This document shows, in pieces, positions 18,311 to 25,992 of a stretch of DNA of 64,000 nucleotides; positions within the stretch are counted from its first letter, which is position 1; each line of letters begins with the position of its first letter. The DNA is from RUG12783 sp946409545 (GTDB lineage Bacteria; Bacillota_I; Bacilli_A; RF39; UBA660), in NCBI GenBank assembly GCA_946409545.1, contig CAMJWT010000008.1:12833-76832 (forward strand), given 5' to 3'. A model generated the notes under the pieces. The model saw only the letters and a program-made list of their open reading frames with translations, was not told where the DNA came from and did not search any database. A program made the translations under genes and the position numbers.

Positions 18311-18837
18311 CGTATGGTGCATTATTCTAGTCAAACAAGATATTGGAAGATGGGGCTAAAAATCCATTAATTGTGTGTAAAACACTTTGTATATTTGCTT
18401 CTTTTGCCCAAAGAGGGGTGAATATATGATTTTAGATTTAAGGAAAAGATATAATGGCATATATTTGTATCCTTTTATCGCGTTAATATACTATATCACA
18501 TGTCGTGAGTGATCTCTTGGGATGTTAATTAGGTTGTATTAATTTGAAAAAGACATTGCAAAAGCGAATAAAAATATCTTAAGTTTGTTTGGGAAAACCT
18601 CTAGGATGTTCTTACTATAAGGATTGTGGTGCGGACTAAGTGGTGATCGAGTGGTCAAGAAGGGTAACCTTTGATTAAATCTTTTAAAGAGAAATCGCCG
18701 GTGGGTAACCTAAGGTAGGATTTAGAGAAATTCAACTCGACCTCAAGCCGTAAAATTAATTTATAGTAGACCATGCATTTTACCCTAAGGCATAGATGAA
18801 CTATTAGTTGTAAATAGTTGATTTATGGCTTTTTTAT
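18311..18837 (+). ncRNA. Large structured non-coding RNA of unknown class, about 530 nt
   Basis: This gene-sized, ORF-free stretch runs from a near-perfect sigma-A promoter to a hairpin plus T run. It is visibly less AT-rich in places than its surroundings. Local hairpins include AAGG-GTAA-CCTT (GNRA-type tetraloop, 18660-18671), GG-GTAA-CC (about 18712-18719), TGTGT-AAA-ACAC near 18375, and AAGGA...TCCTT (18439-18475). A tentative closing helix pairs 18314-18317 with 18771-18774 and 18326-18329 with 18767-18770. I looked for hallmarks of RNase P RNA (GAGGAAAGTCC), tmRNA (3' TCCACCA, tag ORF), SRP RNA and group II domain V and found none. ROOL- or OLE-like large ornate RNAs fit the size, but I cannot confirm this. 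Confidence 0.7.
18787..18837 (+). terminator. Terminator of the large RNA
   Basis: Arms AAGGCATAGATGAACTAT and ATAGTTGATTTATGGCTT pair with two mismatches around TAGTTGTAA, followed by TTTTTATTT. The -35 box of the next gene begins at its end. Confidence 0.75.
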
Positions 18838-18866
18838 TTGACAAAAAAAGGTATAAGTGGTATAAT
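18838..18866 (+). promoter_or_regulatory. Consensus sigma-A promoter of the 18894 gene
   Basis: TTGACA (18838-18843), a 17-bp spacer, then TATAAT (18861-18866): an exact consensus. It places the start of transcription after the in-frame ATGs at 18825 and 18868, so those cannot be the start codon. Confidence 0.85.
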
Positions 18867-18893
18867 ATGAGACGTTTAAGGGGGTATATAGAT

Positions 18894-20165
18894 ATGTATA
18901 CTAGTAATGATATAGATACTCGTGATGATTACGAAGATGCTGATTACGAGGAAGAAAGAGAATACGTAGAAGAAGAAAGCTTCTATGAAAAAAATAAAAA
19001 CATAATTTTTAAAGTTTTAATTATTATTTTATGTATTATTATTTTAATATGGTTAATTTCTAAATTAGGTAAAAAGAAAGAAGTACCAAGTAATTATGAT
19101 GCTAATGTTACGCAAGTTAGACTTGCAAGTGAACAATATTTCTTTATCAATAACAAACCTGGTACTGAAAAACAATCAATTACACTTTCTCATTTAATTA
19201 ATGGAAATTTAATTAAAGAAGTTAAAAATACTGATGGTACAGTATGTAAAAATGATAGTTTAATTACTTTAGAAAATAACGGTATTGATTATATTATGAC
19301 AATCACTCTTGATTGTGGTAAAGAAAAGACTGCTAAATCATATTATTATCGTGTTTCTGATTATAAATGTGAAAATTGTAATGGTGAAACATATATGAAT
19401 GGAAATAATGGAGATCAAAATCCTGATGATCCAGGAGAAAATCCGGCAGATGATGATACTGATAAATATACTTGTGATTGGAGTGCTTGGACAACTGAAA
19501 GAAATTATAATAGTAATTTAATTGAAAGAACAAGAGTTGTTGTTAAAGCAATGAAACAAGAAACAGAAGAAAAAGTTGTTTACGGTGAATGGAGTGATTA
19601 TTCAGAAGTTCCTGTAACACCTAGTGATACTCTTGAAGTTGAAACAAAAACTGATAGTGTTGATACATGGGTTGATAAAACAAGTAGTAGTCCCGTTTAT
19701 GAAAGTGATACAATACGTAATGTAACTAAATCAACATCAGGTGGTTCTAGTTATACATATTGTCCATCTGGTTATGAAAAAGCTGATGGTAGATGTCGTA
19801 AAGGACAAGCTTCTCGTACAATTAGTGCTACAGAATATGTAAGTTTATCTGGAGAAGAAAGAAAAAGTTGTTCTCCAAAAAGAGAAACACCTAACAAATT
19901 AGTTTATGTTTGTGGTGGTGGTTATACTTACACTGATCTTAAGACAGGTTACCATAGTGGTTCAACTACATATCATTATCAAGAATTATCAAGAACAACT
20001 ACAACACTTTATCGTAGTAGAACAAAGACTGTTGAAATAGTTGTTACTGAACCTGTTTATACAGATTATATTCTTGAAAGTGAAATCCCTGCTGGTTATA
20101 CTAAAGTAGCTGGTAGTGAAAGAACTGAATACTCATATAAATTAAGTTCTTGTGGAACTAAATAA
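18894..20165 (+). CDS. Membrane-anchored extracellular protein of unknown function
   Basis: About 423 residues from ATG 18894, chosen because AAGGGGG lies 9 bases upstream and the promoter excludes earlier ATGs. An acidic N-terminal cytoplasmic tail (about 40 residues rich in D/E/Y) is followed by one membrane helix (IIFKVLIIILCIIILIWLIS) and an outward domain. That domain contains a Cys-rich, Ser/Thr-rich region (WSAWTTERNYNSNLIERTRVVV, YGEWSDYSEVPVTP) vaguely like thrombospondin-type W-x-x-W repeats, and SYTYCPSGYEKADGRCRKGQ. I do not recognise the family. A terminator follows. Confidence 0.75.
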   Translation: MYTSNDIDTRDDYEDADYEEEREYVEEESFYEKNKNIIFKVLIIILCIIILIWLISKLGKKKEVPSNYDANVTQVRLASEQYFFINNKPGTEKQSITLSHLINGNLIKEVKNTDGTVCKNDSLITLENNGIDYIMTITLDCGKEKTAKSYYYRVSDYKCENCNGETYMNGNNGDQNPDDPGENPADDDTDKYTCDWSAWTTERNYNSNLIERTRVVVKAMKQETEEKVVYGEWSDYSEVPVTPSDTLEVETKTDSVDTWVDKTSSSPVYESDTIRNVTKSTSGGSSYTYCPSGYEKADGRCRKGQASRTISATEYVSLSGEERKSCSPKRETPNKLVYVCGGGYTYTDLKTGYHSGSTTYHYQELSRTTTTLYRSRTKTVEIVVTEPVYTDYILESEIPAGYTKVAGSERTEYSYKLSSCGTK

Positions 20166-20181
20166 TATTGCAAAATATAGT

Positions 20182-20212
20182 AAAGAATACTAGTAATAGT
20201 ATTCTTTTTTTT
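20182..20212 (+). terminator. Rho-independent terminator
   Basis: Hairpin AAAGAATACT-AGTAAT-AGTATTCTTT with a T run. Confidence 0.85.
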
Positions 20213-20225
20213 ATATAATTTTTTT

Positions 20226-20879
20226 ATGAAGATAGATATAGATAATAGATTATATAATGTTATTATTACTCATAAACCTTATAAGAAGAATATAACTATA
20301 AGTGTTAAAGAAGATATGAATATTTATGTATCATGTAATGTTATAACAAGTGATAGAGAAGTTATAAAAATTATTAATAAGAATATTAATAGTGTTCAAA
20401 GAATGATTAACAAAATGGAAAAGAAAGTTTTAAAACATCAAGAAGAGGAAGATAACTTTTATTTTCTAGGTAAAAAGTATGATATTGTATATCTAAATAA
20501 TAAGGATTTAATTTTAGGTACAGATAAAGTCTTTATGAATCAAAACTTTGATATTGATAAATGGTATTCCAAAGAAGCTAAAAAGATTTTTCAAGAAGAG
20601 TTAGATCGTTTATATAATAATTTTAAATATGAAATACCATATCCAAGTTTAACGATTCGTAAGATGAAAACAAGATGGGGAGTATGTAATTATAGAACAA
20701 AGAGAGTAACCTTAAATTATAATTTAATAAAAAAAGATATTAAGTATTTAGATTATGTTATTATTCATGAATTAAGTCATTTAATATATCATGACCATTC
20801 AAAAAACTTTTGGAGGGTTGTAGAAGATAACATGCCTGATTTTAAAGAAATAAGAAAGGATTTAAAAAACAATGAGTAA
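20226..20879 (+). CDS. YgjP-like (DUF45/WLM-type) metallopeptidase
   Basis: 217 residues. The zinc site HELSHLIYHDHSKNFW (HExxH plus a downstream His) and the preceding KMKTRWGVCNYRTKRVTLNYNLI are typical of the YgjP/DUF45 family, a SprT-like gluzincin whose substrates are poorly known. A TATAAT about 8 bases before ATG and the lack of an RBS suggest a leaderless message. It overlaps the start of folD by 8 bp. Confidence 0.85.
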   Translation: MKIDIDNRLYNVIITHKPYKKNITISVKEDMNIYVSCNVITSDREVIKIINKNINSVQRMINKMEKKVLKHQEEEDNFYFLGKKYDIVYLNNKDLILGTDKVFMNQNFDIDKWYSKEAKKIFQEELDRLYNNFKYEIPYPSLTIRKMKTRWGVCNYRTKRVTLNYNLIKKDIKYLDYVIIHELSHLIYHDHSKNFWRVVEDNMPDFKEIRKDLKNNE

Positions 20880-21705
20880 GATTATTGATGGTAAAAAAGT
20901 TAGTTTAGAGATTAAAGAAGAATTAAAGAAGAAAGTATCTAAATTAAAAGTTAAACCTAAATTAGTAGTTATTAGTGTTGGTGATAATCCAGCAAGTAAA
21001 GTTTATGTTCGTCAAAAAGAAAAATGTGCTAAATATATTGGTTTTCTTTATGAACACATGCATTATGATAGTATTTCTGATGATGATTTAATATGTGAAA
21101 TTGAAAAATTAAATAATGATAAAAGTGTATCAGGTATGATAGTTCAATTACCTCTTCCTGATGGCATGAATGAAAAAAGAATTGTTAATAGTATTTGTGT
21201 CTCTAAAGACGTTGATGGTCTTACTTATCTTAATGCTGGAAGATTACTTAATAATGAAGAATGTTTAACAAGTTGTACACCAGCAGGGATTATGGAACTA
21301 TTGAAAGCTTATAAGATTGATCCGTGTGGTAAGAGAGCAGTTGTAATTGGTCGTAGTATTTTAGTTGGTAAACCAATGATGAATTTATTAATTAATGCAA
21401 ATGCTACTGTTACATTATGTCATTCTAAGACTGTTGAACTAGAAAAGATAACAAGAAAAGCTGATATTTTAGTAGTAGCTATAGGTAAACCTAATTTTGT
21501 AACACGTGATATGGTAAAAAGAGGTAGTGTTATTATTGATGTTGGTATAAATAGAGTAGATGATAAATTAATTGGTGATGTTAATTTTGATGATGTTAAA
21601 GATAAAGTTAAATTAATTACACCAGTACCTGGTGGTGTTGGTCCAATGACCGTTGTTATGTTAATGAATAATGTTTATAATGCATATTTAAAGAATAATA
21701 ATTAA
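20872..21705 (+). CDS. folD: Methylenetetrahydrofolate dehydrogenase/cyclohydrolase
   Basis: 277 residues. Signatures are VGDNPASKVYVRQKEKCAKYIG (catalytic Tyr and Lys), IVQLPLPDGM, VIGRSILVGKPM (NADP binding) and TPVPGGVGPMTVVMLM. It interconverts 5,10-methylene- and 10-formyl-tetrahydrofolate, supplying one-carbon units for purine synthesis and initiator tRNA formylation. Coupled by overlap to the YgjP-like gene and followed by rdgB. Confidence 0.96.
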   Translation: MSKIIDGKKVSLEIKEELKKKVSKLKVKPKLVVISVGDNPASKVYVRQKEKCAKYIGFLYEHMHYDSISDDDLICEIEKLNNDKSVSGMIVQLPLPDGMNEKRIVNSICVSKDVDGLTYLNAGRLLNNEECLTSCTPAGIMELLKAYKIDPCGKRAVVIGRSILVGKPMMNLLINANATVTLCHSKTVELEKITRKADILVVAIGKPNFVTRDMVKRGSVIIDVGINRVDDKLIGDVNFDDVKDKVKLITPVPGGVGPMTVVMLMNNVYNAYLKNNN

Positions 21706-21716
21706 ATGGAGTATTT

Positions 21717-22298
21717 ATGAAAAAACTAATTTATTTAACGACAAATCCGCATAAAGTAGAAGAAGCTAATGAATTCTTTGGTAAAAAATATGGATTTGAT
21801 TTAGAAATAGTTAATCCTGATTTTGAAATCTTAGAAATTCAAGCTAAGACTTGTGGAGAAGTAGCAAGATTTAGTGCTAAGTATGCAGCTGATAAGTTAG
21901 GTTATCCGGTTTTAAAATCAGATACAGGATTATATCTTGATGCATTGGGAGGATTACCTGGTCCTTATAATGCTTATTTTGATAAACAAATTGGTGTTGA
22001 TAAGTTTTTAGAAATGTTAAAAGGTGAAAAAAATAGAAAAGCAAGAATCGAACATTGTTTTGCATATTGTGAACCAGGTAGTGATCCTGTTATCTTTACT
22101 GGTGGAGGAACTGGTACAATTTCACGTAAAGCCAAAGGTGAAAGAGGAAGATGGCATGATAAATTCTTTATTCCTGATGGCGAGACGAAAACTTTAAGTG
22201 AACTAAGAGATATTGATTATGAAAGAGAAGCTTCATACTGGGGATGTGCTATTGATGATTTTGCTAAATGGTATAAAGAAAATAAATTAGATAAATAA
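21717..22298 (+). CDS. rdgB: Non-canonical purine NTP pyrophosphatase (RdgB/HAM1 family)
   Basis: 193 residues. N-terminal YLTTNPHKVEEANEFFG and the signature LKSDTGLYLDALGGLPGPYNAYF are those of the ITP/XTP pyrophosphatase family, which removes deaminated purine nucleotides from the pool. The spacing of motifs is a little unusual, closer to the divergent archaeal/eukaryotic form. It lies 11 bp after folD and ends at a bidirectional terminator. Confidence 0.88.
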   Translation: MKKLIYLTTNPHKVEEANEFFGKKYGFDLEIVNPDFEILEIQAKTCGEVARFSAKYAADKLGYPVLKSDTGLYLDALGGLPGPYNAYFDKQIGVDKFLEMLKGEKNRKARIEHCFAYCEPGSDPVIFTGGGTGTISRKAKGERGRWHDKFFIPDGETKTLSELRDIDYEREASYWGCAIDDFAKWYKENKLDK

Positions 22299-22323
22299 AA
22301 AAGATGGGTAACCATCTTTTTTT
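22297..22323. terminator. Bidirectional terminator between rdgB and sortase
   Basis: AAAAAAGATGG-GTAA-CCATCTTTTTT reads as a terminator on both strands between convergent genes. Confidence 0.85.
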
Positions 22324-23179
22324 ATTGTTTAGTTTCAATTTTAATAAGTTTAGCATGAACAACAGCTCTTTCTTTAGCAGAACTACCATAACATGTTGAT
22401 AATGTAAGTATTTTATCATTAACATTAACTGTTGTTCCAAAATCATACATTGTTCTTTTACTAATCATATTTAAAAAGTTTTGGAAATCACGATCATCTG
22501 AGAAATTAACTTTTATGTAATCGTTTGTTGCTGGTAGGTGATATACACTAAATATTTGCCATAATGTATTTTCTTTTTCAGTACTTATTTTAATTACGTG
22601 ATATTCTTTATTATTTTGCCATTTCTTAGTAAAGACATTAGCTAAACTTCCAAACATGGAATCATCTTTACGATCATGACCATATATTATATTGTTTCTT
22701 GATAGTTTATTTATCTTATTACGATAATCTAAGAAAATCCAACCGCCTGTATTATATGTTTTATTATAACTTCTTGTTAAATAGTATTTATTATCTTTAC
22801 TTTGTACGAATGGATAATTAATGTAAGTTCCATCCATTTTAATCCAACCAACAGTATCTTTATTAGATTGTTTTAATTCTTTAAAATCAACATCCATCAT
22901 TGGCATATAAATATAATCCCAATATGGATTTGATTTAGGAACTTCTTCTTGTTGTTCAATAACTTCAACATTTTCGGAGTTGTTATCAACAACTTCTTCC
23001 TTTATTTCTGTTTTTTTCTGAAGTTCTGATACTTGTTTCTTTGTTTTATCATTATCAATTTTCCATTTATAAATGTTTTCAATAGAAATTGCCATAACTA
23101 CTAAACTAGTAGATGCCATTAAGATAATAATAATATTTATAATATTTTTCGATAAATTTTTATTGTTTTTTTTCTTCAT
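22322..23179 (-). CDS. srtB: Class B-type sortase
   Basis: About 285 residues from the ATG at 23179, which has GAGAGA upstream; 23194 is an alternative in-frame start. N-terminal signal anchor (IINIIIILMASTSLVVMAISI), coiled-coil-like K/E stretch, then the sortase fold with catalytic His in NNIIYGHDRKD, Cys in LTLSTCYG and Arg in AKERAVVHAKL. Length and motifs fit class B. It is the only sortase in the window and stands divergent from the surface-protein operon, so the TPITG and VPKTG proteins here are its likely substrates (inference). Confidence 0.9.
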   Translation of the reverse strand: MKKKNNKNLSKNIINIIIILMASTSLVVMAISIENIYKWKIDNDKTKKQVSELQKKTEIKEEVVDNNSENVEVIEQQEEVPKSNPYWDYIYMPMMDVDFKELKQSNKDTVGWIKMDGTYINYPFVQSKDNKYYLTRSYNKTYNTGGWIFLDYRNKINKLSRNNIIYGHDRKDDSMFGSLANVFTKKWQNNKEYHVIKISTEKENTLWQIFSVYHLPATNDYIKVNFSDDRDFQNFLNMISKRTMYDFGTTVNVNDKILTLSTCYGSSAKERAVVHAKLIKIETKQ

Positions 23180-23345
23180 TTTCTCTCTCTGCATAAGTAT
23201 ATTCTATTACAAAAAAAATTAATCTTCAATAATTAATTATATTTGAATTTTGTTCTTGAAATATGCATCCAAATATTATAGAATTATTATAGAGGAGGAT
23301 AGCGGAAGTCGACAAATTGAAGACTTACGATATAAATTGTAGAAA

Positions 23346-25652
23346 ATGGAAGAAAAATCAAATACAAAGAAAATTGTCGGGGCGATAGTTGGATTATTAC
23401 TTCTTCTTGTATTGGCAATACTATTACTAGGTCAAGGTGATACTTATGAAGTTAAGTTTGACTCAGCTGGTGGTAGTAAAGTTTCAACACAAAAAGTTAA
23501 ATCAGGAGAAAAAGCTAAAAAGCCAAAAGATCCTACAAAAGATGGATATGAATTTGTTTTATGGGAAAACGATGGCGTTAGATATGATTTTAATGAAAAA
23601 GTAACAGAAGACCTTACTTTAAAAGCAACTTGGAAAGAGGCAATTAAGAAATATAAAGTAACATTTGAACTTGAAGGTAAGGAAGAAACTTTTGAATTAG
23701 AAAAACTAGATGAAGATGTTACAGGCTATCTTAAATTTGAAGATCGTGAAGGATACGAAATAAGATGGTATGTTGGTGATGAAGAATATGATTTCTCAAC
23801 ACCACTTACAAAAGATGTTAAGTTAACTGGTAAATATGTTCAAACATCATCTTATACAATTACATTCGATTCTGATGGTGGAAATAAGATAGATAGTCAA
23901 AAGATTGGTGTAGGAGAAAAAGTTAAAGAGCCTAAAGCACCAACGAAAAAAGGTTATATCTTTGATGGATGGTATTATAACAATGCTAAATACGATTTCG
24001 AAGCAACAGTAAAACGTAGTATGAAATTAGTAGCACATTGGAAAGAAGATCCAAATGTAAAAAGATTTAAAGTAACATTTAATACTGATAGTGGAACACC
24101 TGTTCCTCCAACGCAAACAGTTATGGATGGCGATAAAGCAACAAAACCTGCTAATCCAACAAAAAAAGGATTTGTTTTTGTTGATTGGGAATTAAATGGT
24201 ACAGTTTATAACTTTAATTTAGCTGTAAAAGCAGATATTGAATTAAAAGCTAAATGGAGAGAAGCAGAAGTATATAAAGTAACATTTGATGCTGATAATG
24301 GTACACCTGTTACAACTCAAGAAGTTCAAGAAGGTGGAAAGGCAACAGCACCAGCTGCTCCTAAGAAAGATAAATCAATCTTTATTGAATGGAGACTTGA
24401 TAATAAAAAATATGATTTCAATAAAGTAGTAACAAAAGATATTACTTTAAAAGCTTATTACGAAAAAGAAGTGTATTATACATTAACTTATAATGCTAAT
24501 GGTGGAACAGTAACACCAACAAGCAAAGAGTTGAAGAAACTTGATAAATACGGAAATCTTCCAACTCCTACATATACAGGTTATACATTTGTTGGATGGT
24601 ATACAGCAGCAAATGGTGGAACAGCAGTAAATGCTGAAACAACAATTAATGGAAATACAACAATTTATGCACATTGGACAAAGAATCCAGTAGCCGTACA
24701 AAGTATTAGTTTAAATAAAACTACAATGACTTTAAGAGTTGGATCTAGTGATACTCTAAGAGTTACATTTAATCCAACAGATGCATCAAATAAGACAATT
24801 ACATGGTCTAGTAGTTCTAATGCTGCAACGGTTGATGCAAACGGTAAAGTTACTGCTAAAAGTGTAGGAACAGCTACAATTACAGCAACAAGTAATAATG
24901 GCAAAAAGGCAACATGTACCGTTACTGTTGAAGCAGTACCTGTAGATAGTGTATCTCTAAATAAGACAACATTAACTCTTAAGTTCGGTGAAACAAGTAC
25001 ATTAACAGCAACAGTTAAACCTGATAATGCTGGAGATAAGAATGTTACATGGACAAGTAGTGACAATACTGTTGCTACAGTTGATTCAAACGGAAAAGTA
25101 ACTGCTCAAAGAAAACTTGGAACAGCTACAATTACAGCAACAAGTAATAATGGCAAAAAGGCAACATGTACTGTTACTGTAACGACAACATATAGATTAA
25201 CATATAATGCTAATGGTGGAAGTGTTAACCCAGGATATAAGGACTTAAATAACGGTGCTCAATATGGAACTCTTCCAACACCAACAAGAAGTGGTTATAA
25301 ATTTGATGGTTGGTATACTGCTGCAAGTGGTGGAACAAAAGTTAGCTCATCTACAACAATAAGCGGAGATACAACAATATATGCTCATTGGGAAGAAATT
25401 GTTAATTATTACGTAATAGCTTCAAAAGTTGATAATTTTTCAACTGATTATACGTTAACGGTAAAAAGAAATTCAACTACAATGAGTCCAAGAGAAATTA
25501 GTAAAATTAAGAAACCAAGTGGTTCTACTATTTGGGAACAAGAAGACGGATCGTTAGTAGTTGCTAAACGTGATGTTGAAGGCTTAACTTCCCTTAAAAT
25601 TGTTTTAGTAAGTGGAGGGGAGGTTACGGCTGATTTAACATTTAATAACTAA
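23346..25652 (+). CDS. Surface protein with InlB (Listeria-Bacteroides) and BIG2 repeats
   Basis: 768 residues. An N-terminal signal anchor (KKIVGAIVGLLLLLVLAILLLG) precedes six InlB-type repeats (pattern VTFDxxxGTPVxxQxV...GYxFxxWxxxxxxYDF...LxAxW, one degenerate), two BIG2 domains (VDSVSLNKTTLTLKFGETSTLTATVKP...), a seventh InlB repeat, and a C-terminal domain of about 80 residues that recurs in the next gene. No sorting signal, so it is probably held by the N-terminal helix. A TAG in frame at 23340 fixes the start at or after 23346, yet AGGAGG lies 47 bases upstream at 23293-23298 with a small hairpin (AAGTC/GACTT) between. Followed after 2 bp by the next gene. Confidence 0.85.
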   Translation: MEEKSNTKKIVGAIVGLLLLLVLAILLLGQGDTYEVKFDSAGGSKVSTQKVKSGEKAKKPKDPTKDGYEFVLWENDGVRYDFNEKVTEDLTLKATWKEAIKKYKVTFELEGKEETFELEKLDEDVTGYLKFEDREGYEIRWYVGDEEYDFSTPLTKDVKLTGKYVQTSSYTITFDSDGGNKIDSQKIGVGEKVKEPKAPTKKGYIFDGWYYNNAKYDFEATVKRSMKLVAHWKEDPNVKRFKVTFNTDSGTPVPPTQTVMDGDKATKPANPTKKGFVFVDWELNGTVYNFNLAVKADIELKAKWREAEVYKVTFDADNGTPVTTQEVQEGGKATAPAAPKKDKSIFIEWRLDNKKYDFNKVVTKDITLKAYYEKEVYYTLTYNANGGTVTPTSKELKKLDKYGNLPTPTYTGYTFVGWYTAANGGTAVNAETTINGNTTIYAHWTKNPVAVQSISLNKTTMTLRVGSSDTLRVTFNPTDASNKTITWSSSSNAATVDANGKVTAKSVGTATITATSNNGKKATCTVTVEAVPVDSVSLNKTTLTLKFGETSTLTATVKPDNAGDKNVTWTSSDNTVATVDSNGKVTAQRKLGTATITATSNNGKKATCTVTVTTTYRLTYNANGGSVNPGYKDLNNGAQYGTLPTPTRSGYKFDGWYTAASGGTKVSSSTTISGDTTIYAHWEEIVNYYVIASKVDNFSTDYTLTVKRNSTTMSPREISKIKKPSGSTIWEQEDGSLVVAKRDVEGLTSLKIVLVSGGEVTADLTFNN
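24867..24919 (+). repeat. 53-bp perfect repeat inside BIG2 domain 1
   Basis: Identical to 25119-25171 in BIG2 domain 2 (GTATITATSNNGKKATCT), a possible recombination site for repeat number changes. Confidence 0.85.
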
Positions 25653-25654
25653 TT

Positions 25655-25990
25655 ATGAAAAAGAAATATGTAGTAATAATTGCTTTGGTTATTTTATTAC
25701 TCGGTGGAATAATATTTTTTGTCATTAGAAATGCTAAGGACGATGAAAGTAAAGCAGTATATACTGTTAAGGTGAGTCTGGTGGATGATAAATCCCCAGA
25801 CCGAATCCTAACGGTATATAGAAATGATAAAAAAATTGAATATAAAGAAATTAGAAAAATGAATGGAACACTTTTGTGTGAATCTAATAATTCCGCAGTT
25901 TATTTCGGCGAGATAAAGAATGAAAGTAGTTTAAAAATAATTTTAAAAAATGATAAAGAAGTGGTTGCAAAGGTTATGAAAGGAGAATAA
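25655..25990 (+). CDS. Small membrane-anchored protein sharing the C-terminal domain of its neighbour
   Basis: 111 residues: membrane helix (KYVVIIALVILLLGGIIFFVI), then about 80 residues (YTVKVSLVDDKSPDRILTVYRNDKKIEYKEIRKMNGTLLCES...SLKIILKNDKEVVAKVM) that align with the last 80 residues of the preceding protein (YVIASKVDNFSTDYTLTVKRNSTTMSPREISKIKKPSG...SLKIVLVSGGEVTADL). The domain is not one I recognise. It sits 2 bp from both neighbours, so all three are one operon. Confidence 0.8.
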   Translation: MKKKYVVIIALVILLLGGIIFFVIRNAKDDESKAVYTVKVSLVDDKSPDRILTVYRNDKKIEYKEIRKMNGTLLCESNNSAVYFGEIKNESSLKIILKNDKEVVAKVMKGE

Positions 25991-25992
25991 AT

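Noticed and set aside
18311..18837. RNase P RNA, tmRNA, SRP RNA or group I/II intron
   Set aside because: None of the universally conserved core sequences of these RNAs could be found on either strand, though divergent forms cannot be fully excluded by eye.
18825..18893. In-frame ATG codons before 18894 as start of the membrane protein
   Set aside because: They lie inside the RNA terminator and within or right after the exact-consensus promoter; only 18894 has an RBS.
24665..25066. 133-codon open frame on the minus strand
   Set aside because: It is the antisense shadow of the BIG2 repeats; no RBS or promoter, and composition follows the sense codons.
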